Shown one piece after another: positions 31,466-40,013 of a stretch of 64,000 nt of DNA. Origin of the DNA: CAZJBS01 sp964544475 (GTDB taxonomy: Bacteria; CLD3; SB21); assembly GCA_964544475.1 (NCBI GenBank), contig CAZJBS010000004.1, positions 124,001 through 188,000 on the forward strand. Reading direction: 5' to 3'. Both the position numbers and the translations under genes were made by a program. The notes below the pieces were generated by a model, which made no database searches, was not told the origin of the DNA, and saw only the letters and a list, made by a program, of their open reading frames with translations. The stretch's first letter is position 1, and each line of letters opens with the position of its first letter.

Positions 31466-32446
31466 GTGAAGCGACAGCGGCGCTTGTTTTTTACATCAAC
31501 GATGACAACCGGTTTTGTGCTTGATGATCTGGAATTCTGTCGGGACCATTTCAACGTCGTCAGTTATTTTGGAGACGGATGGCTGGCCCCGATTCATGTT
31601 TTCTTCCGGTCACTTGGCGCTGATTTGTCGTTGTCCTGGTTTGGATCCGTGTATTCGTTTTTCATGGTCATGGGCAGTCGACTGACCGGAATGAAGTCCG
31701 TCATCATGATTGGCGGTGTGGATGCGGCCAAAATGAGCCACCTTTCCTACGGCGTCTGGACGACACCCTGGAAGGCTGCTCTGCTGAAAAAAGCTCTCTT
31801 GAATTGCACATCCATTCTGGTCGTGGATGAATCCCTTAAACACGATCTGCAAGCCCTTACCGGGGACACACTCGATCATGCGGAAGTCCTGCCGACCGGA
31901 TTTGACCCCACATTTTGGAAACCGGGCGGCCTCAGAGAAATCGACGTTTTGTGCGTTGCTGCCGTGGACACCGGCGCAAAGTTGGTTATTAAGGGAATTC
32001 CCGCGCTGGTCGAATCGGCCAGGCGGATGCCCGATGTGCGATTTATGACGATTGGAGTCCAGTCTCACCTTGTGAAGAACCTCCGGGCGCCAGAAAATAT
32101 GATTTTTGTAGAACCCATTGCGCGTACGGCCTTGTTAGATTATTATCGGCGGTCGAAAGTCTATTGTCAGCCATCCCTTCGAGAAGGATTACCCAATGCG
32201 TTGTGCGAAGCCATGTTGTGCGGATGCATACCGGTTGGCACGAGTGTCGGAGGCATACCGAAAATCATCGGCGAGACGGGTTTTCTCACGTATCCTGACG
32301 ATGCGCCCGGGTTGTCGGCTGCCATTCGGAAAGCTCTTGAGTCGACCGATCAGCAAAGCGAACGGGCAAGGGCGCGAATAGAAGAATTGTTCTCGAAGAC
32401 CGGACGCAACGAACGTTTTCTGGCCATTTTGAATTCACTCCTGTGA
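31466..32446 (+). CDS. Glycosyltransferase family 4 (GT-B)
   Basis: A 326-residue protein starting at GTG 31466 (an ATG two bases earlier is in another frame and stops at once). The C-terminal half has the GT4 signature VYCQPSLREGLPNALCEAMLCGCIPVGTSVGGIPKII, the nucleotide-sugar site with the E-x7-E motif. The N-terminal domain is short and hydrophobic in places (SWFGSVYSFFMVMGS), suggesting membrane contact. It probably adds a sugar to a lipid-linked glycan. It overlaps the flippase start by 4 bp. Confidence 0.85.
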   Translation: MKRQRRLFFTSTMTTGFVLDDLEFCRDHFNVVSYFGDGWLAPIHVFFRSLGADLSLSWFGSVYSFFMVMGSRLTGMKSVIMIGGVDAAKMSHLSYGVWTTPWKAALLKKALLNCTSILVVDESLKHDLQALTGDTLDHAEVLPTGFDPTFWKPGGLREIDVLCVAAVDTGAKLVIKGIPALVESARRMPDVRFMTIGVQSHLVKNLRAPENMIFVEPIARTALLDYYRRSKVYCQPSLREGLPNALCEAMLCGCIPVGTSVGGIPKIIGETGFLTYPDDAPGLSAAIRKALESTDQQSERARARIEELFSKTGRNERFLAILNSLL

Positions 32447-33837
32447 AGAACGTTACAAAAAATGCCGTGTTCCTTGTGGTTGGGGATGTGCTGGCCCGTG
32501 GGATCGGTTTTTTTTCGACCGTGTATCTCGCGCGGGTTCTTGGACCAGAGGGTTTTGGCGTTGTGATCATTGGCCTTTCCGTCCTGACCTACACCATGTG
32601 GTTGTCCGACATGGGATTGTCAACGATGGGGGCCCGTGAAATTGCTCGTCCGCAGGCTCAGCGTCAATATCGATTGATGGACTTCCTGATCGCCAGAATC
32701 TCGCTGGCGGCGGTGGCCACCCTTGTGTCGGCTATCTGCGTACACGTGCTTTTTGCCAATTCCGTTCACGTATGGACAATTTCAGCGTTCACTTTTGGGT
32801 CGATCATGGCGGCCACGGGCTTGGAATGGTATTTCCAGGGTTACGAAGACGCCGGATTGATTGCCATAAGCCGAATTCTCTTTGCCGTGATCTATTTGAC
32901 GGCTGTCACCGTGGTTGTTACTCAAGAGGACGATGTTCGTTTCGTGCCCTGGTGTTATGCTTCAGCGCTTCTATTTGGCGGCTCCATCTTGTACATGTGG
33001 AAGAAACCTGAGGATGCCATTTGGTCCCTGCCGAAGCTCGCCGTATCCACTCGCCTGATTGCTCAATCGTCAAGAATCGGCATCGGGAGTTTATTCGGTC
33101 AGATAGTCCAGAGCCTGCCTCCTTTGGTGGTCGGTGTTTTGTTGTCTGAGAGCCATGCCGGTGCATTCGGGGCGGCTTCAAAGGTTGTCTTTTTTGTCTT
33201 GGTTGTCGACCGTGTTTTCGGCGTATTATTTTTGCCTGCTGTGACCCGACTTTTTTCGACCAACGCACCAAACCTCGCCGCCAGGTTGGACGCCATCCTG
33301 AAATACGTCATAGCGGCGGGCGTCTGCGCAACGGTGTGTTTGATGCCGGCCTCGGAATGGCTGATTCGCTTTATATTTTCGAATCGATTTGCTGATTCGG
33401 TCCCCCTGTTGATGATCATGCTTTGGTTTGTGCCGTTGACGCTGCTCAACAGCTACTTCGGCTTTGGCTTGATTGCGGTTGGTAAAGAGTTGCGATACCG
33501 GAGAGTTATGATTCTGGCAGGTGCTTTGACGGCGGTTTTGATTGTTGTGTTGACTCTTTTCCTTGGAACCGTCGGCGCTTGTTTCGGCATGATTGCCGGT
33601 GAATTGTTATCCGTTCTCATGATGCAAATAGAATTTAAGAAGACGTTTCAATCCCATTTTTGGATCCATACGGTACGGCCGGTTTTGTTCGGGGTTCTTC
33701 TTTTGACGATATCGCGATGGTTCGATCATGGGATTCTGAGCTCGCTCTTCAATGCATTGCTATTTGTTTTGTTGTTTGGGCTCTCAGGCGGACTCCGTCG
33801 CCGGGACTGGTTGAATATATCGGGGAGACCGGCATGA
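32443..33837 (+). CDS. Polysaccharide flippase (Wzx/MATE-like, MurJ-superfamily)
   Basis: A 464-residue integral membrane protein with about 12-14 spans. It opens KNAVFLVVGDVLARGIGFFSTVYLARVLGPEGFGVV, the standard front of oligosaccharide flippases (Polysacc_synt family), which move lipid-linked glycans across the inner membrane. GTG start overlapping the preceding stop, and its TGA overlaps the next ATG: three genes are translationally coupled. Confidence 0.9.
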   Translation: MKNVTKNAVFLVVGDVLARGIGFFSTVYLARVLGPEGFGVVIIGLSVLTYTMWLSDMGLSTMGAREIARPQAQRQYRLMDFLIARISLAAVATLVSAICVHVLFANSVHVWTISAFTFGSIMAATGLEWYFQGYEDAGLIAISRILFAVIYLTAVTVVVTQEDDVRFVPWCYASALLFGGSILYMWKKPEDAIWSLPKLAVSTRLIAQSSRIGIGSLFGQIVQSLPPLVVGVLLSESHAGAFGAASKVVFFVLVVDRVFGVLFLPAVTRLFSTNAPNLAARLDAILKYVIAAGVCATVCLMPASEWLIRFIFSNRFADSVPLLMIMLWFVPLTLLNSYFGFGLIAVGKELRYRRVMILAGALTAVLIVVLTLFLGTVGACFGMIAGELLSVLMMQIEFKKTFQSHFWIHTVRPVLFGVLLLTISRWFDHGILSSLFNALLFVLLFGLSGGLRRRDWLNISGRPA

Positions 33838-35354
33838 GGCTCAAAATCGGTCTTTTGGAGGACCGTCCATCCTGGCTCCTGTTCATGCGCCAATTGGGCG
33901 CATCGTTCGAAAGGCTTGAGTCTTCCTCCGCCGAACCCGGCAACTATTCGGCAATAATCGTAAATCGTCCGCCAAATTCGTCGGAAATCGAAATGCTCCG
34001 TGAATATGTCCGAAGCGGCGGGGTCGTCCTGGATTGTGGCTATCTCGGAATGAACTCCAAAAAGCGCCGCAACGTTCGCTGGGTTTCCTCCTCGGCCGGA
34101 CAGACCATTCTGCCGGATGTGTGGTTGTGTGATCTTTACGCAAACACAAATCATGGCACGAAAGGCGAGCATCTCGATCAATGGATTTCTTTTGTCGGAG
34201 AGGGCCGCGGGTGGGTGGCATCCATGCCGGTGGACATCCCCTGGACGGACACCCGACGGATTAGAAAATCCTTCTACTCTCCCTCCGGCGCGCTACCCAA
34301 CGAAGAGGTCTCGAAAGTCAGCAAGGGCGAATGGCGAAAGGTGGTCACCGGAATTCTACAGGAACTTCATTTCCGTCGCGGGTTGCCCTTCGTCCATTTG
34401 TGGTTCTATCCGGACAACCAGTCAAACGTCTTTCTCTTCAGGATAGATTCGGATTTTGGTACCCGCGCACAAATACGTCAATTGTATGACTTGGGCGCCG
34501 GATACGCCGTTCACACAACATGGTTCCTTCACGTGGCGGCTCATGAAAGCTGGCTGGATGATTTTGTAAGGATGTCCGGACAGGAGATCGCCGTTCACGG
34601 ATATGAACATGGTTCATATTCTTCCTACGAGGACAATTTCCGCAATATCAAAAATGGGCTGGAAAAGCTCCGGCAGGCGGGGATGAACCCCAAGGGCATG
34701 GCGGCGCCTTTCGGTTTGTGGAATGACGGCATCGGCCGGACAGCCGAGGAGCTTGCGTTTGAGTACGGATCGGAGTTTTCATTGGATTACGACAATCTGC
34801 CGTCTTTTCCGTGGTTGGAAAACCGGTTTTCATCGGTCTTGCAGGTTCCCATTCATCCGGTCTCGATTGGCAACTTCATTCGCATCAAATCGGATCCATC
34901 CCATATGAAACGGTATTATCGTTTCATGATTGAAAAGAAATTATCCCATTTTGAGCCGCTGGCCTTTTATCATCATCCGACGCATGAGCATTGGGCAGTC
35001 GTGGAGGATTTGTTTCAGGTTATAGCCACAAAACGGATTCGTTCATTTTCCTTCAACGACTATGCCGCCTGGTGGAAACAGCGATCACAAATATCCTTTG
35101 ACATTTATCAGGAACGCGACGAACTTCGGGTGGTGTCGGCAGAAGCGATTGACGACGTGCGGTTGTGCATCACAAGTCCTGAAAAACGGCGCTCCTTTGT
35201 CAAGTTGAACTCCGTGTCCTCCGTCAAAGATCTGTCTTGGGAGGATATCCAGGCGCCCATGCCCGTACCGTCGGATATCGAGCGAATTCGAAAACCCTCA
35301 TTTCGGATGTGGCGTCACACCATTGAAGATCTGAAGAACCGGTTTCAGCAATAA
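33834..35354 (+). CDS. NodB-like polysaccharide deacetylase with N-terminal Rossmann-like domain
   Basis: A 506-residue protein. The first 200 residues look like a class I amidotransferase or ThuA-like fold (AIIVNRPPNSSEIEMLREYVRSGGVVLDCG). Then comes a NodB-type domain: FRIDSDFG (Asp205, Asp207), HGYEHG (His255, His259) and APFGLWN (291-297), which match NodB motifs 1-3 with metal-binding Asp-His-His. It should remove acetyl groups from a glycan. No signal peptide, so it would act in the cytoplasm or on lipid-linked glycan. ATGA overlap with the flippase gene. Confidence 0.75.
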   Translation: MRLKIGLLEDRPSWLLFMRQLGASFERLESSSAEPGNYSAIIVNRPPNSSEIEMLREYVRSGGVVLDCGYLGMNSKKRRNVRWVSSSAGQTILPDVWLCDLYANTNHGTKGEHLDQWISFVGEGRGWVASMPVDIPWTDTRRIRKSFYSPSGALPNEEVSKVSKGEWRKVVTGILQELHFRRGLPFVHLWFYPDNQSNVFLFRIDSDFGTRAQIRQLYDLGAGYAVHTTWFLHVAAHESWLDDFVRMSGQEIAVHGYEHGSYSSYEDNFRNIKNGLEKLRQAGMNPKGMAAPFGLWNDGIGRTAEELAFEYGSEFSLDYDNLPSFPWLENRFSSVLQVPIHPVSIGNFIRIKSDPSHMKRYYRFMIEKKLSHFEPLAFYHHPTHEHWAVVEDLFQVIATKRIRSFSFNDYAAWWKQRSQISFDIYQERDELRVVSAEAIDDVRLCITSPEKRRSFVKLNSVSSVKDLSWEDIQAPMPVPSDIERIRKPSFRMWRHTIEDLKNRFQQ

Positions 35355-35366
35355 CCTGAGAAACGT

Positions 35367-36395
35367 ATGAACGTATTGATCGCCAGTCTGCCCTCCATTT
35401 CGATGGTCCAGGGTGGTCCTCGCACTCAGGTCATGGAAACCGTTCGGCATTTTCCGGCGGACATTCGCGTGGAGTTTTTCGACCCGTGGAAAGACCACGA
35501 CCTGCAATCCATCGATTTGGTGCACCTTTTCAGCGCAGGACTGCCGACGTACGAGATCGCAATCCGAATGAGCCATTTTGGCATTCCGCTGGTTGTTTCT
35601 CCCATATTCTACACGAGCCATTCGCCGGTCTTCATCCGGACGGTCCGAATGATTGAAAGAATGACAAACCGATTGGGTCGTGGAGTGTGGACAGACTATG
35701 GTCTTGCCGGGCACATCTGTCGCCTGAGTAAACGGTGCCTGCCGAACTCCCATGCGGAAGCGCGCCTGGTTGAGCGAGGCCTCGGCGTTCCATCCGGCAA
35801 GATCCAATGTATTCCCAACGGCGTCGACGAACGTTTTTCAAGGGGCGACCCGGATGCCTTCGTCAAGAAATACGGCATTCGGGATTTCATTTTGAGTGTC
35901 ACCCATATTGGATCGGCACGCAAGAATCTGATCGCCTTGTTGAGGGCGGTCCGATCCATCGATCGCCCGTGCGTGATCATTGGAAAAATTCACCACAGCG
36001 CCTACGCCGACCGTTGCCTGAAGGAGGCGGCCGACAACAAGAACGTGCTGATCATCGAGGGCCTGTCGAATGATTCGGATTTGCTCGCGTCCGCGTATGC
36101 CGCGTGCGATTCATTCGTCCTTCCGTCTTTCTATGAAACCCCGGGCATTGCCGCTTTGGAGGCTGCCCTATCAGGCGCCAAGATCGTCATCACCCCTCAC
36201 GGCGGTCCCTTCGAATATTTTGGCAATCACGCTGTGTACGTGGACCCTCATTCTGTGAAGAGCATTCGTTCAGGCATCCTGTCCAGTCTTGCCCGAAGAA
36301 AATCAACCGACCTGGCCGAACACATTCGCGCACAATTTCTCTGGCCGCGAATCAGCAAATTGACGGTGAACGCCTATCAACAAGCATTGGAATAA
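35367..36395 (+). CDS. Glycosyltransferase family 4 (GT-B)
   Basis: A 342-residue GT4 enzyme: opening MNVLIASLPSISMVQGGPRTQVMETVRH (glycine-rich acceptor loop), acceptor-domain segment IQCIPNGVDERF, and the donor-site signature SFVLPSFYETPGIAALEAALSGAKIVITPHGG. Probably a second transferase of the locus that includes the flippase and deacetylase. It lies 12 bp after the deacetylase gene and 9 bp before bshC. Confidence 0.87.
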   Translation: MNVLIASLPSISMVQGGPRTQVMETVRHFPADIRVEFFDPWKDHDLQSIDLVHLFSAGLPTYEIAIRMSHFGIPLVVSPIFYTSHSPVFIRTVRMIERMTNRLGRGVWTDYGLAGHICRLSKRCLPNSHAEARLVERGLGVPSGKIQCIPNGVDERFSRGDPDAFVKKYGIRDFILSVTHIGSARKNLIALLRAVRSIDRPCVIIGKIHHSAYADRCLKEAADNKNVLIIEGLSNDSDLLASAYAACDSFVLPSFYETPGIAALEAALSGAKIVITPHGGPFEYFGNHAVYVDPHSVKSIRSGILSSLARRKSTDLAEHIRAQFLWPRISKLTVNAYQQALE

Positions 36396-36404
36396 CAGCA
36401 GCGG

Positions 36405-38033
36405 ATGAATACCATTCTCTTTGGCGAGTTACCGGGCTTTTCAAAGCTTTTTGTTGATTTTGTCTCTGAATACGATCGTGTAAAACCCTTCTTTCAGGTC
36501 AATCGTTTCGATACGCGAGCCGTTGAAGCCAGAATGAAGGAAGTGGCTGACCGCTATCCCCGCCGGAAAGATGTTTCCTCCATACTGCGCCGTCAGAATG
36601 AACGGTTCGGCAACACGGAAGCCGCCTCGGATAACGCGGTCCTGCTCGCATCACCCAACACTCTGGCTGTTGTGACGGGTCAGCAAATGGGATTTCTGGG
36701 TGGACCGTTATTCACCGTATACAAGGCCATGGCCACCATCCGATGGTGCCGGTATTACAAAGAAAAATTTCCATCGTTTGATTTTGTTCCGATCTTCTGG
36801 ATGGAGGACGAGGATCATGATTTTAACGAAGTACGTTCGGTATCCTCCTTATCTCTTGAGAACGAACTCGTCAGCGCTTCTTACGACGGGTTTGAAGCCG
36901 AAAACAAGCGGAAACGACCCATAAACCGGATCGTGCTTGACGAATCCATCCGGCTGGCGACGCATGCGGTCAGGCAGACATTGCAACCGAGTCACTTTAC
37001 CGAAACGCTCATGGGCGTGGTCGAAAACGCCTATGCGCCTGGAGAAACCATGGCGACGGCATTTGCCAGGTTGATGGCGGCATGGCTTGGACCCATGGGT
37101 CTCGTATTGTGCGACCCCTCCGATCCGGAATTGAAAAAGTTGGCTAAGCCCATTTTTCAGCGCGAATTGGACCATCCGGAAGTCTCATCTCAAATGGTGC
37201 GAGAACAGTCTGTGCGGCTGGTCAAGGCGGGTTATCATCTTCAGGTTGAGACGCAAGGCACAAACCTGTTTTTGTCCGCTAAGGGCCAACCTCCTTTCAG
37301 TGACGGCTCCACCGAGAAAATCCGAATCACACCAACCATCGCCGTGAACCACCGCGACTGGCTCCTAAGCACGCTGGAACGGGAGCCTGAGTCGTTTATT
37401 CCGAATGTCATTTTGCGGCCGGTGGTCCAGGATTTCCTTTTGCCGACTTTGACCTATATCGGCGGCCCGTCGGAAATTGCGTATTGGGCGCAATTCACTC
37501 CCTTGTATCCGCATTTCAATACCCTCCAACCGGTCGTGGTTCCCCGTCCTTTTATCACGCTGCTCGAAAAGAAAAACAAGAGGGTTCTCGACAAGTACGG
37601 CCTGGCATTGACGGATGTGTTTCAGAAAAAGGAATCCTTACTAGAGGGTTATGTGCTCCGAAATGCGTCCGTCAACATCGAATCGCTCTTTGGAGAGTGG
37701 CTTGGCGCCCAGGAACAGAAGGCAAAAACCGTCGAAATTGAAATCGCACGTTTGGATGCAAGCCTCAAAGGCGCCGTCAATACCACGATGGAAAAAATCC
37801 GTCAGGCGGTGGGTGTGCTCAAAGAAAAGACCATCCAGGCGGAAAAACGAAGTCAGGAACAGACCGTTTCCCAGATTTCAAAAGTCTTCAATCATCTTTT
37901 CCCGAAATCGATTTACCAGGAAAGACTCATTGGTACCCTCTATTTTCTTAACAAATACGATGCGACATTCTTGCTCCGTGTAACCGAAGCCTTTGACTTG
38001 GAGTCGGCAGGCATGCAGGTCATCGAACCCTGA
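36405..38033 (+). CDS. bshC: Bacillithiol biosynthesis cysteine ligase BshC
   Basis: A 542-residue protein of usual BshC length. Signature pieces are the FFQVNRFD opening region, VVTGQQMGFLGGPLFTVYKAMATIR, FVPIFWMEDEDHDFNEV, NVILRPVVQDFLLPTLTYIGGPSEIAYWAQ and a long C-terminal coiled coil (about 420-500). BshC is thought to add cysteine to GlcN-malate to give bacillithiol. The first-step gene bshA is at 16446, 19 kb away. It sits at the end of the radical SAM/glycan run. Confidence 0.94.
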   Translation: MNTILFGELPGFSKLFVDFVSEYDRVKPFFQVNRFDTRAVEARMKEVADRYPRRKDVSSILRRQNERFGNTEAASDNAVLLASPNTLAVVTGQQMGFLGGPLFTVYKAMATIRWCRYYKEKFPSFDFVPIFWMEDEDHDFNEVRSVSSLSLENELVSASYDGFEAENKRKRPINRIVLDESIRLATHAVRQTLQPSHFTETLMGVVENAYAPGETMATAFARLMAAWLGPMGLVLCDPSDPELKKLAKPIFQRELDHPEVSSQMVREQSVRLVKAGYHLQVETQGTNLFLSAKGQPPFSDGSTEKIRITPTIAVNHRDWLLSTLEREPESFIPNVILRPVVQDFLLPTLTYIGGPSEIAYWAQFTPLYPHFNTLQPVVVPRPFITLLEKKNKRVLDKYGLALTDVFQKKESLLEGYVLRNASVNIESLFGEWLGAQEQKAKTVEIEIARLDASLKGAVNTTMEKIRQAVGVLKEKTIQAEKRSQEQTVSQISKVFNHLFPKSIYQERLIGTLYFLNKYDATFLLRVTEAFDLESAGMQVIEP

Positions 38034-38052
38034 CCGATGGGCTGGCCCGCCG

Positions 38053-38070
38053 GTTTTGGAGCTCCAAAAC
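38053..38070 (+). terminator. Weak terminator-like palindrome after bshC
   Basis: GTTTTGG-AGCT-CCAAAAC, a 7-bp stem followed by a T-rich stretch (ACTTTGCTTTTGTTT). A possible weak terminator ending the bshC run; no other signal lies in the 136-bp gap. Confidence 0.4.
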
Positions 38071-38169
38071 ACTTTGCTTTTGTTTACAGTTTTAGATAAC
38101 TTTTTTCAGTCAATCTCAGCCGGTGTTCTTTAGTCCCATCTCTTAACTCTCACAATCAGGGAGTACATT

Positions 38170-39996
38170 ATGGATCCTCTCGCGAATCCTAAGGTCAAGT
38201 CGTTGGGCGACATGTTTTTTGAAAGCGTGGGAAAATACGCTTCAAAGACCTTATACCAGAGTAAGAGGGATGGTCATTATCGCGGCCTGACTTACAGGGA
38301 AGTAGGCGACATGGTCAAAAACCTCGCCATGGGACTTGCCGCACTCGGCATCAAGCAGGGAGACAAAGTCGCCATCGTGTCGCCCTCGCAGGAGGAATGG
38401 GCGATGTCGGATTTCGCCATACTTTCCTTGGGAGCCGCCACCGTCCCAATCTATCCAAACCTGCCGGCCAAACAAGTCGAATACATTCTTCAAAATTCCG
38501 ATTCTAAAATCATCTTTGCCTCTGACAAAGACCAGTTGGCAAAAGTCGCTTCCGTCAAATCCAATTGTCCTCAGCTCACGCATGCCGTTGTTTTTGCCGA
38601 ACAATATGAAAAATCCGCCTGGACCATAGGATTCCGCGAATTGCAGGACAAAGGAAAGAGTTTTGGCGCATCCAGCCCGTCGTTTGTGTCCGATGCCGTG
38701 AAACAGGTCAAGCTGGAAGACCTCGCGACGATCATTTATACATCCGGCACGACCGGCCTTCCCAAAGGCGTCATGTTGACACATGGAAATTTGATTTCCA
38801 ACTGTGTGGCCGCCTCCAAGTCATTTCCCATCTTCAGCACGGACATCCTTCTTTCATTCCTGCCTTTGTCGCACATCTTTGAGAGAAATCCCGGTCACTT
38901 TCTGCCGGTTTTCAACGGCAGTTCCATCGCTTATGCTGAAAGCATCGAAGCAGTCGGCCAAAACCTCGCGGAGGTTCATCCAACTCTGATGACGGCCGTT
39001 CCACGCCTGTTCGAAAAGCTGTACGGACGGATCCAGGATGGTCTGAGCGCCGCGCCTCCGCTACGCCGGAAGATTTTCGCATGGGCTTTGCAGGTCGGCC
39101 ACAACGCCCGCTTGTCCGGCAAGAGGGGATTCAGCTACGCCGTGGCCAACAAGTTGGTCTACACCAAGCTTCGTGCCCGACTGGGTGGAAACATCAAGGC
39201 GATGCTCTCCGGCGGAGCGCCCCTGTCAAAGGAAATCGGCGAGTTTTTTGCTAATCTTGGCATCACTATCCTCGAAGGATACGGCCTCACCGAAACATCG
39301 CCGGTCATTACCGTCAATCGGATGGATTTTTTCAAATTCGGAACGGTGGGCTGCACCCTGGAGGGCGTCGAAGTCAAGATTGCTCCGGACGGCGAAATTC
39401 TGACTCGTGGCCCTCATGTCATGAAGGGCTATTACAAAAATGAGGCGGCAACCAAGGAAGTGATGGATCCGGATGGCTGGTTTCATACCGGCGATATCGG
39501 TTTCCTTGACCAGGACCAATACCTCACGATCACCGATCGAAAAAAGAATATCATTGTAACGTCGGGCGGTAAGAACGTGGCCCCTCAACCCATCGAAAAT
39601 CTCCTGGTCACGATTCCATATGTCGAACAGGTCATGGTAATCGGTGACAAACGAAACTTTATCAGCGCGTTGATTGTTCCGAATCTGGAAAAACTGCGAA
39701 CGCTGGCCAAGGAGAACGCCATTGTTTATAACAGCGACGACGACCTGATCGTGAATAAGCAAATTTACGCTTTGCTGGACAAGCAAATCCAGGAGGTTCA
39801 GGAAAACAGCGGTTTGGCGCGCTATGAAAAAGTCAAGAAATTTGCCCTGCTTCCAAAGGCCTTTTCTATCGAAAGCGGCGAATTGACACCGACGCTCAAA
39901 ATCAAGCGTAATGTTATTATCGAGAATTTCGTTCAAATCATCGAATCCCTGTATAACCGCGAGACGGAAACCACCAACGAAAGCGAACTCACCTAA
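38170..39996 (+). CDS. Long-chain fatty-acid-CoA ligase (AMP-forming)
   Basis: A 608-residue adenylate-forming enzyme that activates long-chain fatty acids to acyl-CoA. Motifs: TSGTTGLPKG (191-200), GYGLTETSPV, GWFHTGDIG, and DRKKNIIVTSGGKNVAPQPIE with the late catalytic Lys region. The type resembles FadD15/ACSL-like proteins of about 600 residues. SD GGGAG. It is followed 17 bp later by a 921-codon gene of unknown function in the same direction. Confidence 0.93.
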   Translation: MDPLANPKVKSLGDMFFESVGKYASKTLYQSKRDGHYRGLTYREVGDMVKNLAMGLAALGIKQGDKVAIVSPSQEEWAMSDFAILSLGAATVPIYPNLPAKQVEYILQNSDSKIIFASDKDQLAKVASVKSNCPQLTHAVVFAEQYEKSAWTIGFRELQDKGKSFGASSPSFVSDAVKQVKLEDLATIIYTSGTTGLPKGVMLTHGNLISNCVAASKSFPIFSTDILLSFLPLSHIFERNPGHFLPVFNGSSIAYAESIEAVGQNLAEVHPTLMTAVPRLFEKLYGRIQDGLSAAPPLRRKIFAWALQVGHNARLSGKRGFSYAVANKLVYTKLRARLGGNIKAMLSGGAPLSKEIGEFFANLGITILEGYGLTETSPVITVNRMDFFKFGTVGCTLEGVEVKIAPDGEILTRGPHVMKGYYKNEAATKEVMDPDGWFHTGDIGFLDQDQYLTITDRKKNIIVTSGGKNVAPQPIENLLVTIPYVEQVMVIGDKRNFISALIVPNLEKLRTLAKENAIVYNSDDDLIVNKQIYALLDKQIQEVQENSGLARYEKVKKFALLPKAFSIESGELTPTLKIKRNVIIENFVQIIESLYNRETETTNESELT

Positions 39997-40013
39997 ATCT
40001 TATTGCGCGCACC

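Noticed and set aside
30176..38033. RiPP or nucleotide-sugar natural-product cluster around the radical SAM gene
   Set aside because: No precursor peptide, SPASM domain or peptidase is visible; a glycan locus explains the neighbours better.
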